Below are positions 23,201 to 36,800 of a stretch of DNA of 64,000 nt, piece after piece. Every line of letters starts with the position of its first letter. Position 1 is the first letter of the stretch. Source of the stretch: Archilochus colubris (taxonomy: Eukaryota; Chordata; Aves; Apodiformes; Trochilidae); contig CM041084.1 in the NCBI GenBank assembly GCA_023079485.1, forward strand, positions 107,098,967-107,162,966, in the 5' to 3' direction. The position numbers and the translations under genes were made by a program. Below the pieces are notes generated by a model. It saw only the letters and a program-made list of their open reading frames with translations, was not told where the DNA came from and did not search any database.

Positions 23201-24100
23201 CTAAAATTTATTTAAATAAATGGTGAAAGATTACTAATTTGTCTTCTGTCATGATGCCTTTATAGCCCATTCACATTTTCAAGTGGAAGAATATCTGTGC
23301 ACTTGTGTTTTGATGTTTTTCTTTGACACATGTCATGACTAGAATCTAAGGCCGACATCCTGATACATGTTTCATAATGAAAAAATCAAGACCACTTGCA
23401 TAGATTTGAGACCAGCTGAATACAAAATAATATGAAGAATCTCTTAATCCTATAAATCACTTGCTGATCCAATAATACAATTCATAAATGAGTAACAGTG
23501 ATTAATACATTTCACAGTTTATCTTCAGAGTACCCATAGTACACACAAAAACCCCACAAAACCCAAAATATTCCAAACAATTTCCCTACACACAAAAAAC
23601 TAAAACCAAAAAACAGCAACAAAAAAAACCTTATGAAGCCACATGGTTAAAAAAACAACAAAAAAACCAAAGTAAAACCAATGTCAGTTTTCTAAGAAGT
23701 ACCTCCTTTTTCTTCTTTTGTTTCTCATTAAACTTCAATACTTGTATCCACTTAAAATGCACATCACTTTGGAATTCCTTTAATCTGAGCATTGAAAATA
23801 AAAATAAACTTTCTATACTTATAGAAAGTTTCTATATTTATATATATACACCAAGCATATATTTCTATGTAGTCAATTTTAAGTCTCCTTTGTATGTGTT
23901 TGCATAATGCTGCAGAATTTTGACCATCAATCAATCAAGGCAACATTCAAATCCAGCATATTCTGTTCACATTAAAATTAACGTCATAAAACATATTTTG
24001 TAGATGCTAGGGCTTATGACCTTGTTAAACCTTTCTTGAAAATGGTTTGGCTTTCCTATAGTTTCTACAAAAAATGTGTACATGCTGAAAATGTTTTTTT
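23201..24100. other. AT-rich sequence with A/C low complexity and a short hairpin
   Basis: 23545-23675 is rich in A and C, with many CAAAA and CCACAAA words and little G. At 23806-23831 there is a perfect 12-bp inverted repeat (AAACTTTCTATA and its complement) around a 2-nt loop. No gene is recognised. Confidence 0.6.
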
Positions 24101-24157
24101 AATGGAAGTAAATTAGAGCAATTTGCAAATTGCTCTAATGGAAGTAAATTTAGAGCA
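24101..24157. repeat. Near-tandem duplication enclosing a perfect 28-bp palindrome
   Basis: AATGGAAGTAAATTAGAGCA (24101-24120) recurs with one extra T at 24137-24157. Between and overlapping the two is a spacer-free palindrome at 24112-24139, whose half is ATTAGAGCAATTTG. It looks like a local duplication with an inverted, template-switched piece. Confidence 0.85.
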
Positions 24158-27100
24158 AAGTGTATAAATTGTTTATTGAAATGCAGAAAGGAACTATCCC
24201 ATCTTGCTTTTTTTTTTTTTTTTACAGAAAGAAAAGGTGTCTGATTAAATTTTGTATTTCATGCACCAGAAAGGATGCTTTCGGTAATCCAGATCTTTGA
24301 TCAGGTAGAAACTGAGGTGAGATCATGCAGTCCTTGGAGACAGAGATAAATGAAATGTCTCCAAACAGCTGAAAATCAATTTACTCGCTTAGGCTAGTGA
24401 TAAACCAGGTTTTGAGTTTGATAGAAGTTAGTGATAGAAGTGCTCTAATAATCTGAACAACAAAAAAATGCAGGACACAGAGAAAACTCAAGCACTCAGT
24501 ATGTCATATCAAAAAGCAACAGGCATAACAGATTGTGAGGCTGAATGATTATGTGATTTAGAGAATGTGCTGTGGTCAGACTTCTGTGATATAATGCATA
24601 GGTATGTAAGTGGTTACTTTCTGATGCTAATTTTTCTGATCTCTTTAAAGTCTGTACTTTGCTATTTTTAGAGTGTGAATATGTTGAAGTTAATACTAAA
24701 TGAATATAAAGTTGTTCTGTCAGTGTGTGTCAGTGTCATTCAGGACAATTCTCAGAATAAAAAAGGTCTTAAATAAAGAGGCATCATTTTTATGGTGTAA
24801 TGTGAATCTAATGGAATGAAACCTCAGTTTCTTTGTGTATGTTTGTTTTGTTTGAGGTTTTTTTCACTTTTCTTGATAATCTTAACCTAACACTATGTGT
24901 GTTCCCCCAAAATACTGAAGCAACAGAGAATGGAGAAATTGTACCGTCACACCTTTCAACAGGATCTCTTCAAAATGTTGTCTGAGGGAATAATGTATGT
25001 AGAAGTAAAATCTTAAGGCACCACTGTAGAGCTTAGGTAAATAAATATACAGGTAAATTTAGGTAAATGAATTTACGTATTCTACTTATACTATCAATAC
25101 AGCTCCTTTAGTCTTGAAAAGAGAGAACAAACCTCCTGATGTTAATCTAGGGCCCATCGGAGCTTTATCTGTGGTTTTGCAAGTTTTTGAGCTAACCAGC
25201 AGTGGTAGGCATTGATCAAGTGTCAAAACCAGTGCTGCTCATTCAGCCATCATTGTACTACTTTGAAATCAGCTGAAAGCAGTAAAACTAAACACAGTAG
25301 AGAAACGTCATCCTAAGTCTCCTGACCTTCCTCAGAACATTCATGGAACTGAATGCAGCAACAGTTTGTCTGGGAGATCAGTTTTGCTGTGTCCTATTCT
25401 CAAATCAGAATAATGTGCAGAAAATTTAGGTTATTGCACCACAGTGAACAACCTGAGGGACGGTTTTGGAATATTCAGAGGAGTTTTAGTTGCTTGCTTG
25501 TCACTTTCCCTTTTAAAAATTTACTTCTGCTGTGGCCTTCCATCTTCATTCCATGGTAGGGATTCAATGTTCTGAATAACTTTTAGTGGTTTTCATGAAA
25601 ACCTAGAGGACAAAGGGATGCAGAGGAGTGTGCAGTGACATAAGCCAGCAGGGATCAACATGATGCCATAACTGTATGTAAAAATTAACAAACCCCCATG
25701 GGAGGCAGTTCTAATTAGCATTATGTCATGCAAAAGTGAAAAGACTGCTATTTTGGACCTCACTTTACTCGCTGTGCAAGTTCGCTGGGGTAGTGACCTG
25801 GGAGCTTCTCATCAGACAGGATGGTGTAAACACTACCCAAAGACTTAGGCAAGGGAATGCTTATACATTTATCCCAATGTGTCTGTCTGGAGGAGAGTAC
25901 AGGGGTGAAATAGAGTAAAAAATAGGTGTTGAAAGCATTAGATGAAAGTATCTGTATTTCTCTGAGTTAAAATATAATCACATTTCCCTCTGTGGTAAAG
26001 ATAAACTTTTAGCCAAGTTTTCAATTCTTCCTTAGAATTTACTTTTTAGAGATACTTTGATACAGGATAGAGGTTGAAAACAATTTTTTTCCTCCATCTA
26101 TGACTATTCTACCATATGCAAAGAAGGTTTCATACAATCTTGTCAATTGATAATTTCAAAAAGGAAAAGAAGACATCTTCTTTATTGAGATGGATGTATC
26201 TGAAGAAAAGATGAGCAAAATGACTTTTCAAGGGTAGATGATCTCTCAGGGTCCAGGTTAGATATCAGGGAGTGGACTACAGCTCCTGTCTTCTGATTTG
26301 TGTGTTCTAGTGTGTCCCTCTGTTCTCTTTTGTCTACTTCCCTGTAAAGTTTTTTGTTTATAACTTTTCCCCAGTTATAATAAAAATCTTTGGCAACTAT
26401 CCTAACATATCCACCATTGACACAGTTCATAACAGCTACTTACATTCATGACCTAGAAGTTGAAAAATGATTGTTAATGTTAAGTCAGCAACCTGAGGTG
26501 ATATATAAAACAAAAAATGAGGTACATGTTGAATCAGCTATGGAAAGAAGCAAGTAAACAGTATGATTTGTCACTATATTATTGGCACTTGGATAAACAA
26601 GTCGTTTTGGAGCAATCCCTCAGGGATCAATTAAAAATGTGCCCCAAATTATCAAATGTAGCTCTAGTAATGAGCTCCAACTCCTTCAGCCACTATATGC
26701 AGCCTAATGAAGAGCAAAAATGGAAAATGTAGCTGATGCAAGAGATTTTATGCTTAGGTCTTCTACAGTCAAGTAAACTAAAAGACAAAAGGAATATACA
26801 CTAAGGACTTGATTCATTAGAAGGACTAAATGCCTGTTTAGACAACTAATTGCAAGAGAGGGTATTTGGCTGCAGATCCCAGTGGGGGAAAAGCCTTTCC
26901 CTTTGGCTGGGAGAGGTACCAGCACTCTAGGGGAAGAGAACAGAAAGCAAACATGATAGTTAACCACTTCCAAGTTCCCTTTGGCATTGGATGTTTTCCC
27001 AGACTGCTACTGAGTGTGCTGGTGCTGGTGAGTGCTTTTCTTCAGCAGCAGCCCCATCCCATGGCATTATCCTGCACCTAAGGAAGTGCTGATTTGCAGA

Positions 27101-30100
27101 CAGAAGAGGTTGTCTCAGGGGGTATGAAAAGCATATGTAAAAATGCAAATGTGGCTGAAGTAGACATCAAGAATGGAAAGAACTTTGTGAGCTCTTGGCA
27201 GAGAAGAGATACCAGGTGCTATTTGAGTACCCAGAAAATATAAATTAAAAAACAGAGTCTGGTGTCCTTCTGTTAGATGGATGCAAAAGAAAAAAGAATT
27301 CACTTGCCTAATGAGAGACTAGAGGAACTATGAGAGATAGAGGAATAGATTTAGAAATAGATGAAGAATTAAAATCCAGAGGAAGATAAGACAAAAAAAT
27401 ACATTTCACATGTAGTATGTAAATAATAAAAATACCACAATGAGAAATTACAAGATGAAGCCAGAGTATAGGGAGTGATTGAAATCTAGCTCAAAAAAAG
27501 GTACAGACTAACAGTGAGAGAAAATCTGTAATACAAAGAAGAATTTCTGTATTGGAAAGGGTGAAGAGATTATGATTTAAAATGTAAACCTTGTTTTGAA
27601 AGGTTTTTGTGATAAAGAGAAATAGTGAGAAAAGTTATGAGAGCGAGCCTGAGAGGGGACTTTATAAGAGGAGAGAGGGGGCCTTTGGGTGTCATGGCCC
27701 TAGGTTACATGCGGTCTGTGAACTATATCTATAGTCTCATGGCACATATTGGTTAGAGGAGCTAAATCAGTGAAATACCAATAGTTTTCTGTCTGGTACT
27801 TCCTATGTGATCAGCATAGCTTTGTCTGGAGCAACAGTATTTGAAAAGAGAATTATAGAGAATTATTTCCATCTATTGTGATATCTCTGTTACCGTTCTT
27901 TTTGATTTTTATCTATGTAACTAACACAGAGCTGTAATATGGGTAAATATAGACTCACAGTTATAACCATATACAGAATTTCAGGGTTATGTAATACATC
28001 TGCCTAAGCACAGAAGGTCAGGCATGATTCATTTTTTAAGAGGTTGATGAACTCTTGAGGGAAGCTGAGAAGTGGTAGAGATCTCTCTCTCTCAGCAGCT
28101 GAAAGTAAGGAAGTAGTCCAGGCTGTGGTCACAGACTGAACATTTGTCAAAATGACAATAGTGGAAACTGGCATAGCATCTATACCTGAGAAAAAAATAT
28201 GGTTTGAGGACCAGCAGTATAAACTTCCCTATAATTACAATGCTGAGATGGAAGAAGGCATTCAGATTCTAAGTCCACTCCTCTTTTTCTTTTTTAATAC
28301 TCCCAGCCAACACTTGTCTTATTAGTGGAATCTAAAATTTAGTCAGGAAGGATTTAGATTTTTTTCCTCCTTTGTTGCCTCTGATATTGCAGGAATTAAA
28401 ATATAAAGTGATAATGAGAGGAAGTAGTACTCCTACATGATAATTTGTTTATATAATATATTATTTCATTATTAATTATAAAACTAATAAATATAAACCA
28501 GACATTCCACAGGAGCTTTCCAAAGAGTTATCATTTGAAAACTGGGAAATGAAATGCTGCAACTATGCTATCAAGTGTAATCAGAAGACTGTATTTATAT
28601 TTTATGTCTTCTTAAAATATTAGTTTTCATTTGATTGACATTTCAGCCATATGCCATGTTTGCCATATGCCGTGTTTGCCTTTTTGGATGCATCACATCT
28701 GTACCATACTGTCGTCAGATGTAAAATGGTAAGAAGAGTAGTTCTTTGTTGCAGTCATAGTGAGTCTTAATCTATTAATATCTTCTTCAGGATTTCAGTG
28801 AGAAAATACTCGCTGAGGCATTTAGCAACAAGAATTTTGTCACTGGTTTTATGTCAGTGAAAAACTAGGAATTTTTTGCTTAAAGAAATCAGACTTCTAT
28901 GTATGTAATGTACATTTACTGAGGTCTGCACAAGCATTTTTTCCCAAGAGAGTTTTCTTCACAATTTCATGCACTGTGCCACACTGATTTTCATTGCACA
29001 CAAGTGGATCTCTGGCATTGCACCAACATTTTGCTTCAGCAATAAAGATTTTTTCAAAACTTCATTCCAATCCCTATTGTAAGCATTGCTAATCAAAATC
29101 AGCTGGCTCACTTTGCTCAGCAGATCAGATCAGACAAGCTCTGATTAGCCTCTCTTTCCTTTTCAACAGAATAAAAAAGTAGATTTTCCATGCTTTTTCA
29201 CTCTGACAGTCCCTCCAAGGTAAATCAGGTGTCTAGGCAGCATCCATGTGATGCAGAATAACCCATCTGTGCTAGTGTAAATCATACATAGCACAGAGAC
29301 TTTCAGTCTGGACAGAAGAACAGTTTATTTTTTCTCCACCTCTTTCCCACAATGAAAAAAATGCCACAAAACAACCAAAACCAAACAACCACAACACTCC
29401 AAGAAGAGATGTATGATGTAAAAGGAGTAAAAATGAGTGGATGTGCTGCCAGCTTATGCTTTTCGGATGGATCTTCTCACATTTCAGTCTGAGAAAACTT
29501 ACAGAAACTTTGATTCAAAATAGACATTCTAAATATAATTTGTAAAAAAGTAACAAGACTCACAATATAGACAGAAAAAGCAACTTTCATCTCTGTGCAC
29601 TCTTCCATTCATGCTGAGCTCAGCAGGTTTTATTCACCCAGTGAATGCCAAAATATGACCCAGATTTATAAATTTCAGAAATCTGCAGACATTTCACATG
29701 CAAAAACAATTGCTGAAAAATGTAGATTTTAGCTGAGACTAACTGTGCTCTATGAGAGCAAAGCTTCTAAGTACTAGTTCAACAGAGGCTTTTAGGGCAT
29801 TTAGAGAATTATGGTGGATTTTATGTGACAAGAGAGGATCGCACTCTCTACAATTAGTGCAAGAAATGGGGCACAACTGCAGCACCAAATTCTGAACTAC
29901 TTTATCCTAAACTCAGAATGTGTGGGAACAATGAGAGTGAACTGCCTGATATATATAAAAAATATATCAATAAAGGTTTGTGTGAAACAAAGGCTATTCC
30001 CTAAAAACAGAAAATGGAGTAAGAAATCTAGGATCTAACACAGAAAATAGTAGTGGTGAAAAATATGATCTCTGTTTCCAAAAGAACAATCATAGGAGAG

Positions 30101-31261
30101 GAATAAACCTGTTCAATCCCCTGCTAATTCTCACAGATCTGTGCTCCCTATGGAAACAGAGATATAAAGACTGCTAACCTAAAGAATATAAAAAAAGATC
30201 AAAAGCAGAAAAGGTCACACCAAGTTCTATGAAAAGCTTGAAGCCTGATCTTTATGTTAGTAAAAGAAAAAAAATCAGCTTAAATTTTTCCATGGTAGAG
30301 ACTTAGAAAGAAGATGTTAAAAGGAGTACCCTAAATGTAAAAATGAGATTCAAAGGCAGGATGTCATTTTCAAAATCAGATTGGAACAGGTTTACCTAAT
30401 CAAGAGAGACAAATTAAAAATAGGAAATACTACAGCTGGAGCCTGGAAAAAAATGAAGCCGGGGAAAAATGTGAAGCAAGTTAGTAAATGTTAAAAAAAG
30501 GAAAAAAAAAGGAAAAAAAGTTCTCAGTAGATGTTGACATCAACCATGAGCATGTGTGAGGATTTGGAAAATAATTTCTTAAAGAGATGTGGGCTATCAT
30601 TTTAACATCAGAAATTGCATTAAGTATAAACAGAAAGAAAGCAAAAGCTCATTATCAAAGATTAGCTTTGAAGTATGGGGCTATGACAAAGGTACTGTAG
30701 TGGATGAAAGCCAGCTATATTCAAGGCTTAATAATTCAGTGTTTCTCTCCAAGGCACTCTCTAAAGCTGTATCAATCAAAACAAAATGCATTTAGAAATA
30801 GGGTACATACGCAGAGCAAAAAGACCATGAAAGCAGTCTGGTTATAGAAAGGCTGGGAAAACTGCAGTCCAACTCACTTAAACACAAGCTTTCATTAAAT
30901 GTTTGTTGAAGGCGTGAACTAAGCTTATGGGCAATGTGAGATGACAATGTGTAGCTGTTTGTATTTTTTATTTTTATTTTTCCTGAAGGATTAGGAGATG
31001 AGAAAGAAATAACAGCTTAACACTGAAATGAAAGAACTATGGTGCATAAAGTGGAAGGTTTCACTGGGTTCGGCAGACCTTGTGGGATTCAACTGCAAGG
31101 CAATTAGGTTGTAAAGTGATCACAGTCCACCTTATTTTTCATTTTACTGGAAAAGTTCAATAGCATGGGTGATGATGTCCCAACAGACTGCTCTGACAAA
31201 GCCATGAGGTACCTAACTAAACTGTAGGGGCTATTACACTAATAATATTTCTTTTCAAAGC
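24158..31261. other. Long AT-rich unique stretch
   Basis: A T16 run lies at 24208-24223. Two 16-bp tandem units (GCCATATGCC-TGTTT type) lie at 28646-28677, and a purine low-complexity patch at 30488-30520. The open frames here, all under 90 codons, show no recognisable domains. I see no RNA gene and no repeat family that I can name. Confidence 0.5.
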
Positions 31262-31640
31262 AGTTTTAAAACAAGAGCAAAGAACTACTTCTAAACTTTC
31301 TAAGCTAAACTAAACTACACAGCTTTAATGAAACAGTAATGATAAATAGGAGAAATTACTAAATAGATACAAATATACAAGAAAATTGATACCACGTTCC
31401 TCCCCCTTTTCCCTCAATAACTCTCACGTCACCGTCAAGGCTGCAGGGCACCCCTGGGAAAGTCCAGGCTGGACTCCCGGAGTCAGCAGCAGTGGGGAAC
31501 TGGAGGCAGGAACACACAGATTCAGGCTGGCATGGATCAGGACCACAGGCAGAGGAATGGATGGAATCCTCCCAGGATGCCAAAGCAAAGAGGGACAGGT
31601 AAGAAGGGGAAGCAGGAAGGAAAGGAAGGGTCCTATTCAA
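31262..31640 (-). mobile_element. Solo LTR-like sequence, copy 2 (minus strand)
   Basis: On the minus strand this segment parallels copy 1 (about 1930-2200) in order. First comes GGCATCCTGGGAGGATTCCA (about 31560-31580), then the CTGCTGCTGACTCC core, then TTGTATATTTGTATCTATTTA, then CATTAAAGCTGTGTAGTTTA with an ATTAAA signal at 31324-31329. Conceptual translations of the two copies also agree in the word AADSxSPAW, although neither is coding. The copies are well diverged, so the family is old or the copies belong to different subfamilies. No internal retroviral genes adjoin it. Boundaries are approximate and it may extend to about 31690. Confidence 0.6.
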
Positions 31641-33740
31641 AGCCATTGAATAGGAAGAGATAGATAATATTTTTTCTAAGCCCAAGTTGGCCCATTTCTA
31701 ATGCAGGACTGTGAGTGGTGAGATTTTCTGAATATCAGGCTGTTTGTCCCAAGTAGAAAAACTGTTCAACCAGAATTTTCCTCACTGAAACTGTTTCCTG
31801 TATGTTCTAAAATGAGAAAGACCAAAAGTTTCTTTCTCTGCCACTCTGTGGTTTGTTTATTCTCTAACTTCCTGATTTTACATTTTTTTCCTCTAGTCTT
31901 ATTTGTTTCCCCTCTCTTCACTAGTGCTGTTCTTGGTGGAAGGTCCATGTAGCATCCTCCTAAGTATACCCTGTTCTGCTGAATACAGTGATTAATGGTA
32001 GCCATTTCTTTTGTTTCTATCTTCTCTCCAACAGTGTAAGATATGATGAGTCTTATCAGACAGGTGTTTTTTTTCTATTCCTCCAAGAATTCAGTGATGT
32101 ACCAATTTGATCGCAGAAACACATAATGTGATTACACAAATTTTGAAAATTCAATTTTAAAACCGTATCCCAAAAGATTCAATTGTAGTTGCCTAGACAA
32201 GCTGAAGAGACCCTACAATGCCAGTCACAAGGCATTCATCACCCCTTCCCTTTATTCCTATATCAGATCTTTAACAAAGCAGATCTCTCACTGGTGTAAC
32301 AGCCATATGCTCACTCCTATTAACTTTAAAATCTGTAGCCAAAAAATCTATAACCAGTAACAGGCTGCTGCGTTTTTATTTTAACCAGTGAGTTACTCGT
32401 AACTTTTCCCCATCCGCATTATCAAATCTATCCTAGTAAACCAAGTGAGGAGATACTAGATTTTATTTTTCCTTCTTGGCATAGATTAAATTTTTGATCC
32501 AAGAAACACTCTCAGAAGGCAAAGTAAGGCAGTAAAAGCCCTTTTCTGGGTATGCATCAGACTGTCATATTTTCCTAAATGTATGTATATTAAGCATACA
32601 TCAAGCAACTCTTACAGGATAAAAGAAAAGAGTGAAGAAATAAAAATGCTTTATCTGACAGCATGTTGACATTGTCCAGAATCCTATTTGCCAGCATGAT
32701 GGGGAATAGAATTACATAAGGAAAGATTTGAACAAAGTCAGCTGAGGTCAATCTTTATTCTATGCCAAGGACCACAAGTATAAAAAGAAATATAGCTTCA
32801 TGCAGCTTGAATAAAAAGAGAACAAGATTAAAAACCTGTGCTTAAAAAAAAAAAAAAAAAAAAAAAAAGGTTTAACAATTTGTTTGTTTGTTTTAATAGA
32901 CTCTTTTGCAATTAATTTTTAATTTTTAGGAAGCTGGTGTCTCTGGAGTTGGACTTGCACATAGATAGCTACTGTATAATCTAATGTGTACCAGTTCTAA
33001 AGAGATTTTGATAGGATGTGTTCCAAGTTTGCAGAGATTTACATTTCATACAAATTCAAAATTTCTACCAAATACTTTGTTATTATTTTCCTTATGTTCA
33101 TTACAGTTCCTTAATTAGGTGTTTATTTCCCTTCCTTTTTCTCAGTTTCAGTGCTTATCTGAATATTAGTAGATGACAGAGTTGTCTACACAGCATGGGA
33201 TCAATCCCTGTGAGCTGCCTTTTCCAGCCTTCTGATCAGAGATCTATTACACTTGTTTAATTGAGCTGCAATGTGAATGCTTCATCCCACCTGGAAATCT
33301 TGACCTGAGCTCTACATCTAAGACATTGCTACAGGCAGATGCGATTGCAGAGCCACTGATTCCAGACTGCCTGTGTACACTACAATAATCTGATGAAGGA
33401 ACCATAACTTAAATCTAATGATCCTTCCTGGTAACACTGATCAGTAATATCTTTTCTCTAAGACCAGGACTTCTGGCTTTCAGCTTCTGCTGGAATGGAA
33501 ACAGGGCAGTAGCACCTCTTACTGGGCAGGAACTTACCTTTCTAGCAGGCTGAGCTCCCCACTCTTAAATTCTTTGATTTCTGATTTACCACACACATCC
33601 TCTGCTTCCATCAGTTCTCAGCTGTAAACAGAAAAAAAGAGGTCCATACACATGATTCAGTCAAGGCCAATATACCTACATCATCAGACTGAAGGTAATA
33701 TAGAAATAGTTCATAATTCTTTGCATTTATAGAAACTAAA
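31641..33740. other. AT-rich unique sequence with an A25 tract
   Basis: An uninterrupted run of 25 A at 32844-32868 follows an AATAAA at 32810-32815 by 28 nt. That spacing resembles the end of a retroposed transcript, but no source gene or target-site duplication was found. The rest shows nothing recognisable. Confidence 0.5.
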
Positions 33741-33860
33741 CGGAAGGTGAGAGGAAGGAAAAGGAAAAGGAAAAGAAAAAAAAGAAAAGGTAAGAAAAAG
33801 AAAAAGGAAAAAGAAAAAAAAAAAAAGAGAAAGAAAAAAGAAAAAGAAAAAGGAAAAAAA
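33741..33860. repeat. Purine-only low-complexity tract (AAAAG/AAAGG)n
   Basis: About 120 nt consisting almost entirely of A and G with irregular AAAAG spacing. It produces a Lys/Arg-rich frame on plus and a Phe-rich frame on minus, both of which are composition artefacts. Confidence 0.95.
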
Positions 33861-36800
33861 CAGCACTGGATCAAAGTAAAGCAATGTAAGGACAATCCAC
33901 CTGAAGACACCCAGCCCTGTCCAGCATCTGAAGAGGGTTTAATAAAACAGCTTTATGCACAGGAAAAAGGATGGATCTGCAGCAATGTGAGAAGATGCCT
34001 TACCAGGTCATTGCTGTCAGTTATAAGAACAAGCTGTATTGCCTCAACTTCAAAATAGGGAGAGTGCTGAGGAATTCCTGAATGCCTGTGCATAACCTGG
34101 AGCAACTCAGCATAATTGTATGACTGGTTATTGTAGTCTTCAACTACTGCAAACTAATGAGAACTATTTTTTCTAAAATATATCTAAATATTGTTTTCAA
34201 AGTTAGTGCTGGGGAAAGAAGATTTTTTGCATCTCGTTCACTTTAAAAATGCTGTTCTGCTTCCTTTTAATACAGGGTTTCAGATTTTTTTGTGGATATT
34301 TAATCTGCATTCAGAAGACCATTGTCTCAATATACTTTGAGTTCCTATTAGCAGATTATTCTCATGAATATTGGTTGATTTACCTTTTAAAGAAATTGCT
34401 AATTCTTCTGGTCTTTTTGGCTATCTAATACATGCAAGAGGCAAACTTGCTTTGATAGCTTAGTCTTTTGGGGAAAATATGTAGTGCCATCCCCATATGC
34501 AAATCCACTTGCAGAAGCAGTATAAGCTGTCAAAACTCCTGAAGCTGTCATGATGGCTGCTGATGGAAGACAATGAGTAAAAGTCTGAACCACTTTTCTC
34601 ACCCTCATTAAACTTTCTCTTGAGCAGCATGTGGCACTGCAGGTAATGAGTTCCATCTGTGTGTCACCAGTCTCAGCTACAGAGAAAAAGCATTCAGATG
34701 TTGGAGACAAAAACTGACTTCAGAGAAGCCGAAGTTTTGAGCTAAAAATAAACCTTTACTTTCAGAGTTCTGCAGAACTCCCAGATATTCCAGTTACAGT
34801 TCTGTGTTTAGTATTCAGAAAAAGCTTTTAGCAAAAACATTATCAGATGAAACTAAATATGGATGATTAACAATCAGCAATAGTTTTCTTCATCTTTTGA
34901 ATGTTTGATCTTATGAGTCATTCCAAAAGTAGCAAATGACTTCTAACTGATAGTATTTTGCTATGACAAGGGTTTAATATTAAAATGAAGGAATTGATAA
35001 TAGTCAACCTACCTAATGATGAATTGCAGACACTGTTTTGTAGGTACAATCCTATAGTAACCCAAGCCCTGAACTGGTTAAAATTAAGAGTGCAACAAAG
35101 CTAATGCATCTATATATTAGGAACTGCAATTGCAAGTACCATTGTGCATTACTGTAGTGCAGGAGAACCATACACAAATAAAAGAATGACCACTTCTTGT
35201 GTGCCAGCATTTTTGCAATGGCTCATCGTATCCTTCCATAAAGGGTGAAGAAACCAAATATTGATCAAAGCAAACTTCCCCAACATATGATGTAAAACAC
35301 AAACCATTATAACAGAGTAGTAAATCTATGAAGCACTTCCAGCAATCTGTTTTCACTGTCATTTGCTATATTTTTCCTAATTTTGCAAGCTAACAATGAA
35401 TTTGATTTCACACTCAGACCTAGTGAGATTTGCCTAGATCTAGTAAAGTATGAGTTAAAACAAATTTTTAATTTGCACAATTCATTTTTATTGTCTCCAG
35501 TTGTTACTAAGTGTCTTTAAAGCCTATTCTGAAGACCTTCATTTTCCTCCTAGTGTGCAGCTGAAAAAGAATAGGCTGAGTAACCCAGACTTTGGACACA
35601 TAGCAGCATTTACCAGGGTGTCTTGAAACTTTTCTCTTTCAGACATATATCACTCCCTTTTTTTTCCAGCACAGCTCTCATTGATTTGAAATTGAAATTT
35701 TGACTAAGGACTGGAATATTTAATCTCTGTGTCGAATGATGGAATAACATATGCTCTTTCCCCTGACACTTTAGTCGCTTGAACTGTGTATATTTTGATG
35801 ACCTCCAGTATCACCAGGCTATATTTTCCCTTGTTACTCTTTTCTCACCAGTATTTTCTCACTGGTAGCTTTTTTTTTTTTTTTTCCTTATAAACTGTGC
35901 CGAATATGCTGAAAATTTCATTTAAAGTAACACAATGTTTCATGTCCAACAAGCTTTGAGGTCTTTGAGCTAATCAAGTAGTTATTGAAACTTTTCACAT
36001 TACTTGTATTGGTACAAGGAGAGTCCATAAATTCAGCTCTCTGATCAACAATGATTGGATAAAAAAATACTACAGCTTATTTCAGCAAGGTACTTGTTTA
36101 TGTAGTTTCGGCAGAATTCGATAAGTCACTGTACATAGAAGTAGCTTTCCAATGGTTTAAATATATAATCGTAGCAACCCTAGATAGAAATTTTAATACC
36201 ATATGCTTGAAGGGGATGATATCTCACTGCAGACTTCGGTACACCTAATATTTAGATACTGCTAGAGAGAGCTCTCAGATTGCTCATTTTCACAGCCTGA
36301 GCACCCTTACAAATTGGGGGGTCTGCTATCTCTTAGAGTGATAGTTTTACTTAGAAAATAGACAATCATGGCTTTTGCCTGAAAAAATAAATATGTATTA
36401 CCTGCTGTGCTGGCATATCTCTAACTGCTAACAAATTAGTTAAACCAAATGTGTACATGATGTCTCAGTCTAGCTATAAATACCATCTACAGACACAGCA
36501 AGTTTACTTAATCTGATGTAATTGACTGCACTTCTTTCTAGAAAGATATAATTTCAAGTTCTTCAATTACTGTGAAACAGTATCTTTAAAGATCTTACCC
36601 TGAAAGGTCAAACATTTTTTGAGAAAACCCCCCCAAATTTTTTTTTTAAATGGTTGAGCAAGAAACATCTTTTCTTGTATTTCTTCTTTTACCATAGTTG
36701 CTGCATCTCTGATTATCAACACTGAAACACACAGCTTAAAAACACATACACACAGATAACACTTCCCTCACCATTTTTCCCGAGTTGATAAGAAAAGAAA

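Noticed and set aside
33747..34058. Lys/Arg-rich plus-strand frame and its Phe-rich minus-strand counterpart
   Set aside because: Both are direct translations of the purine-only low-complexity tract.
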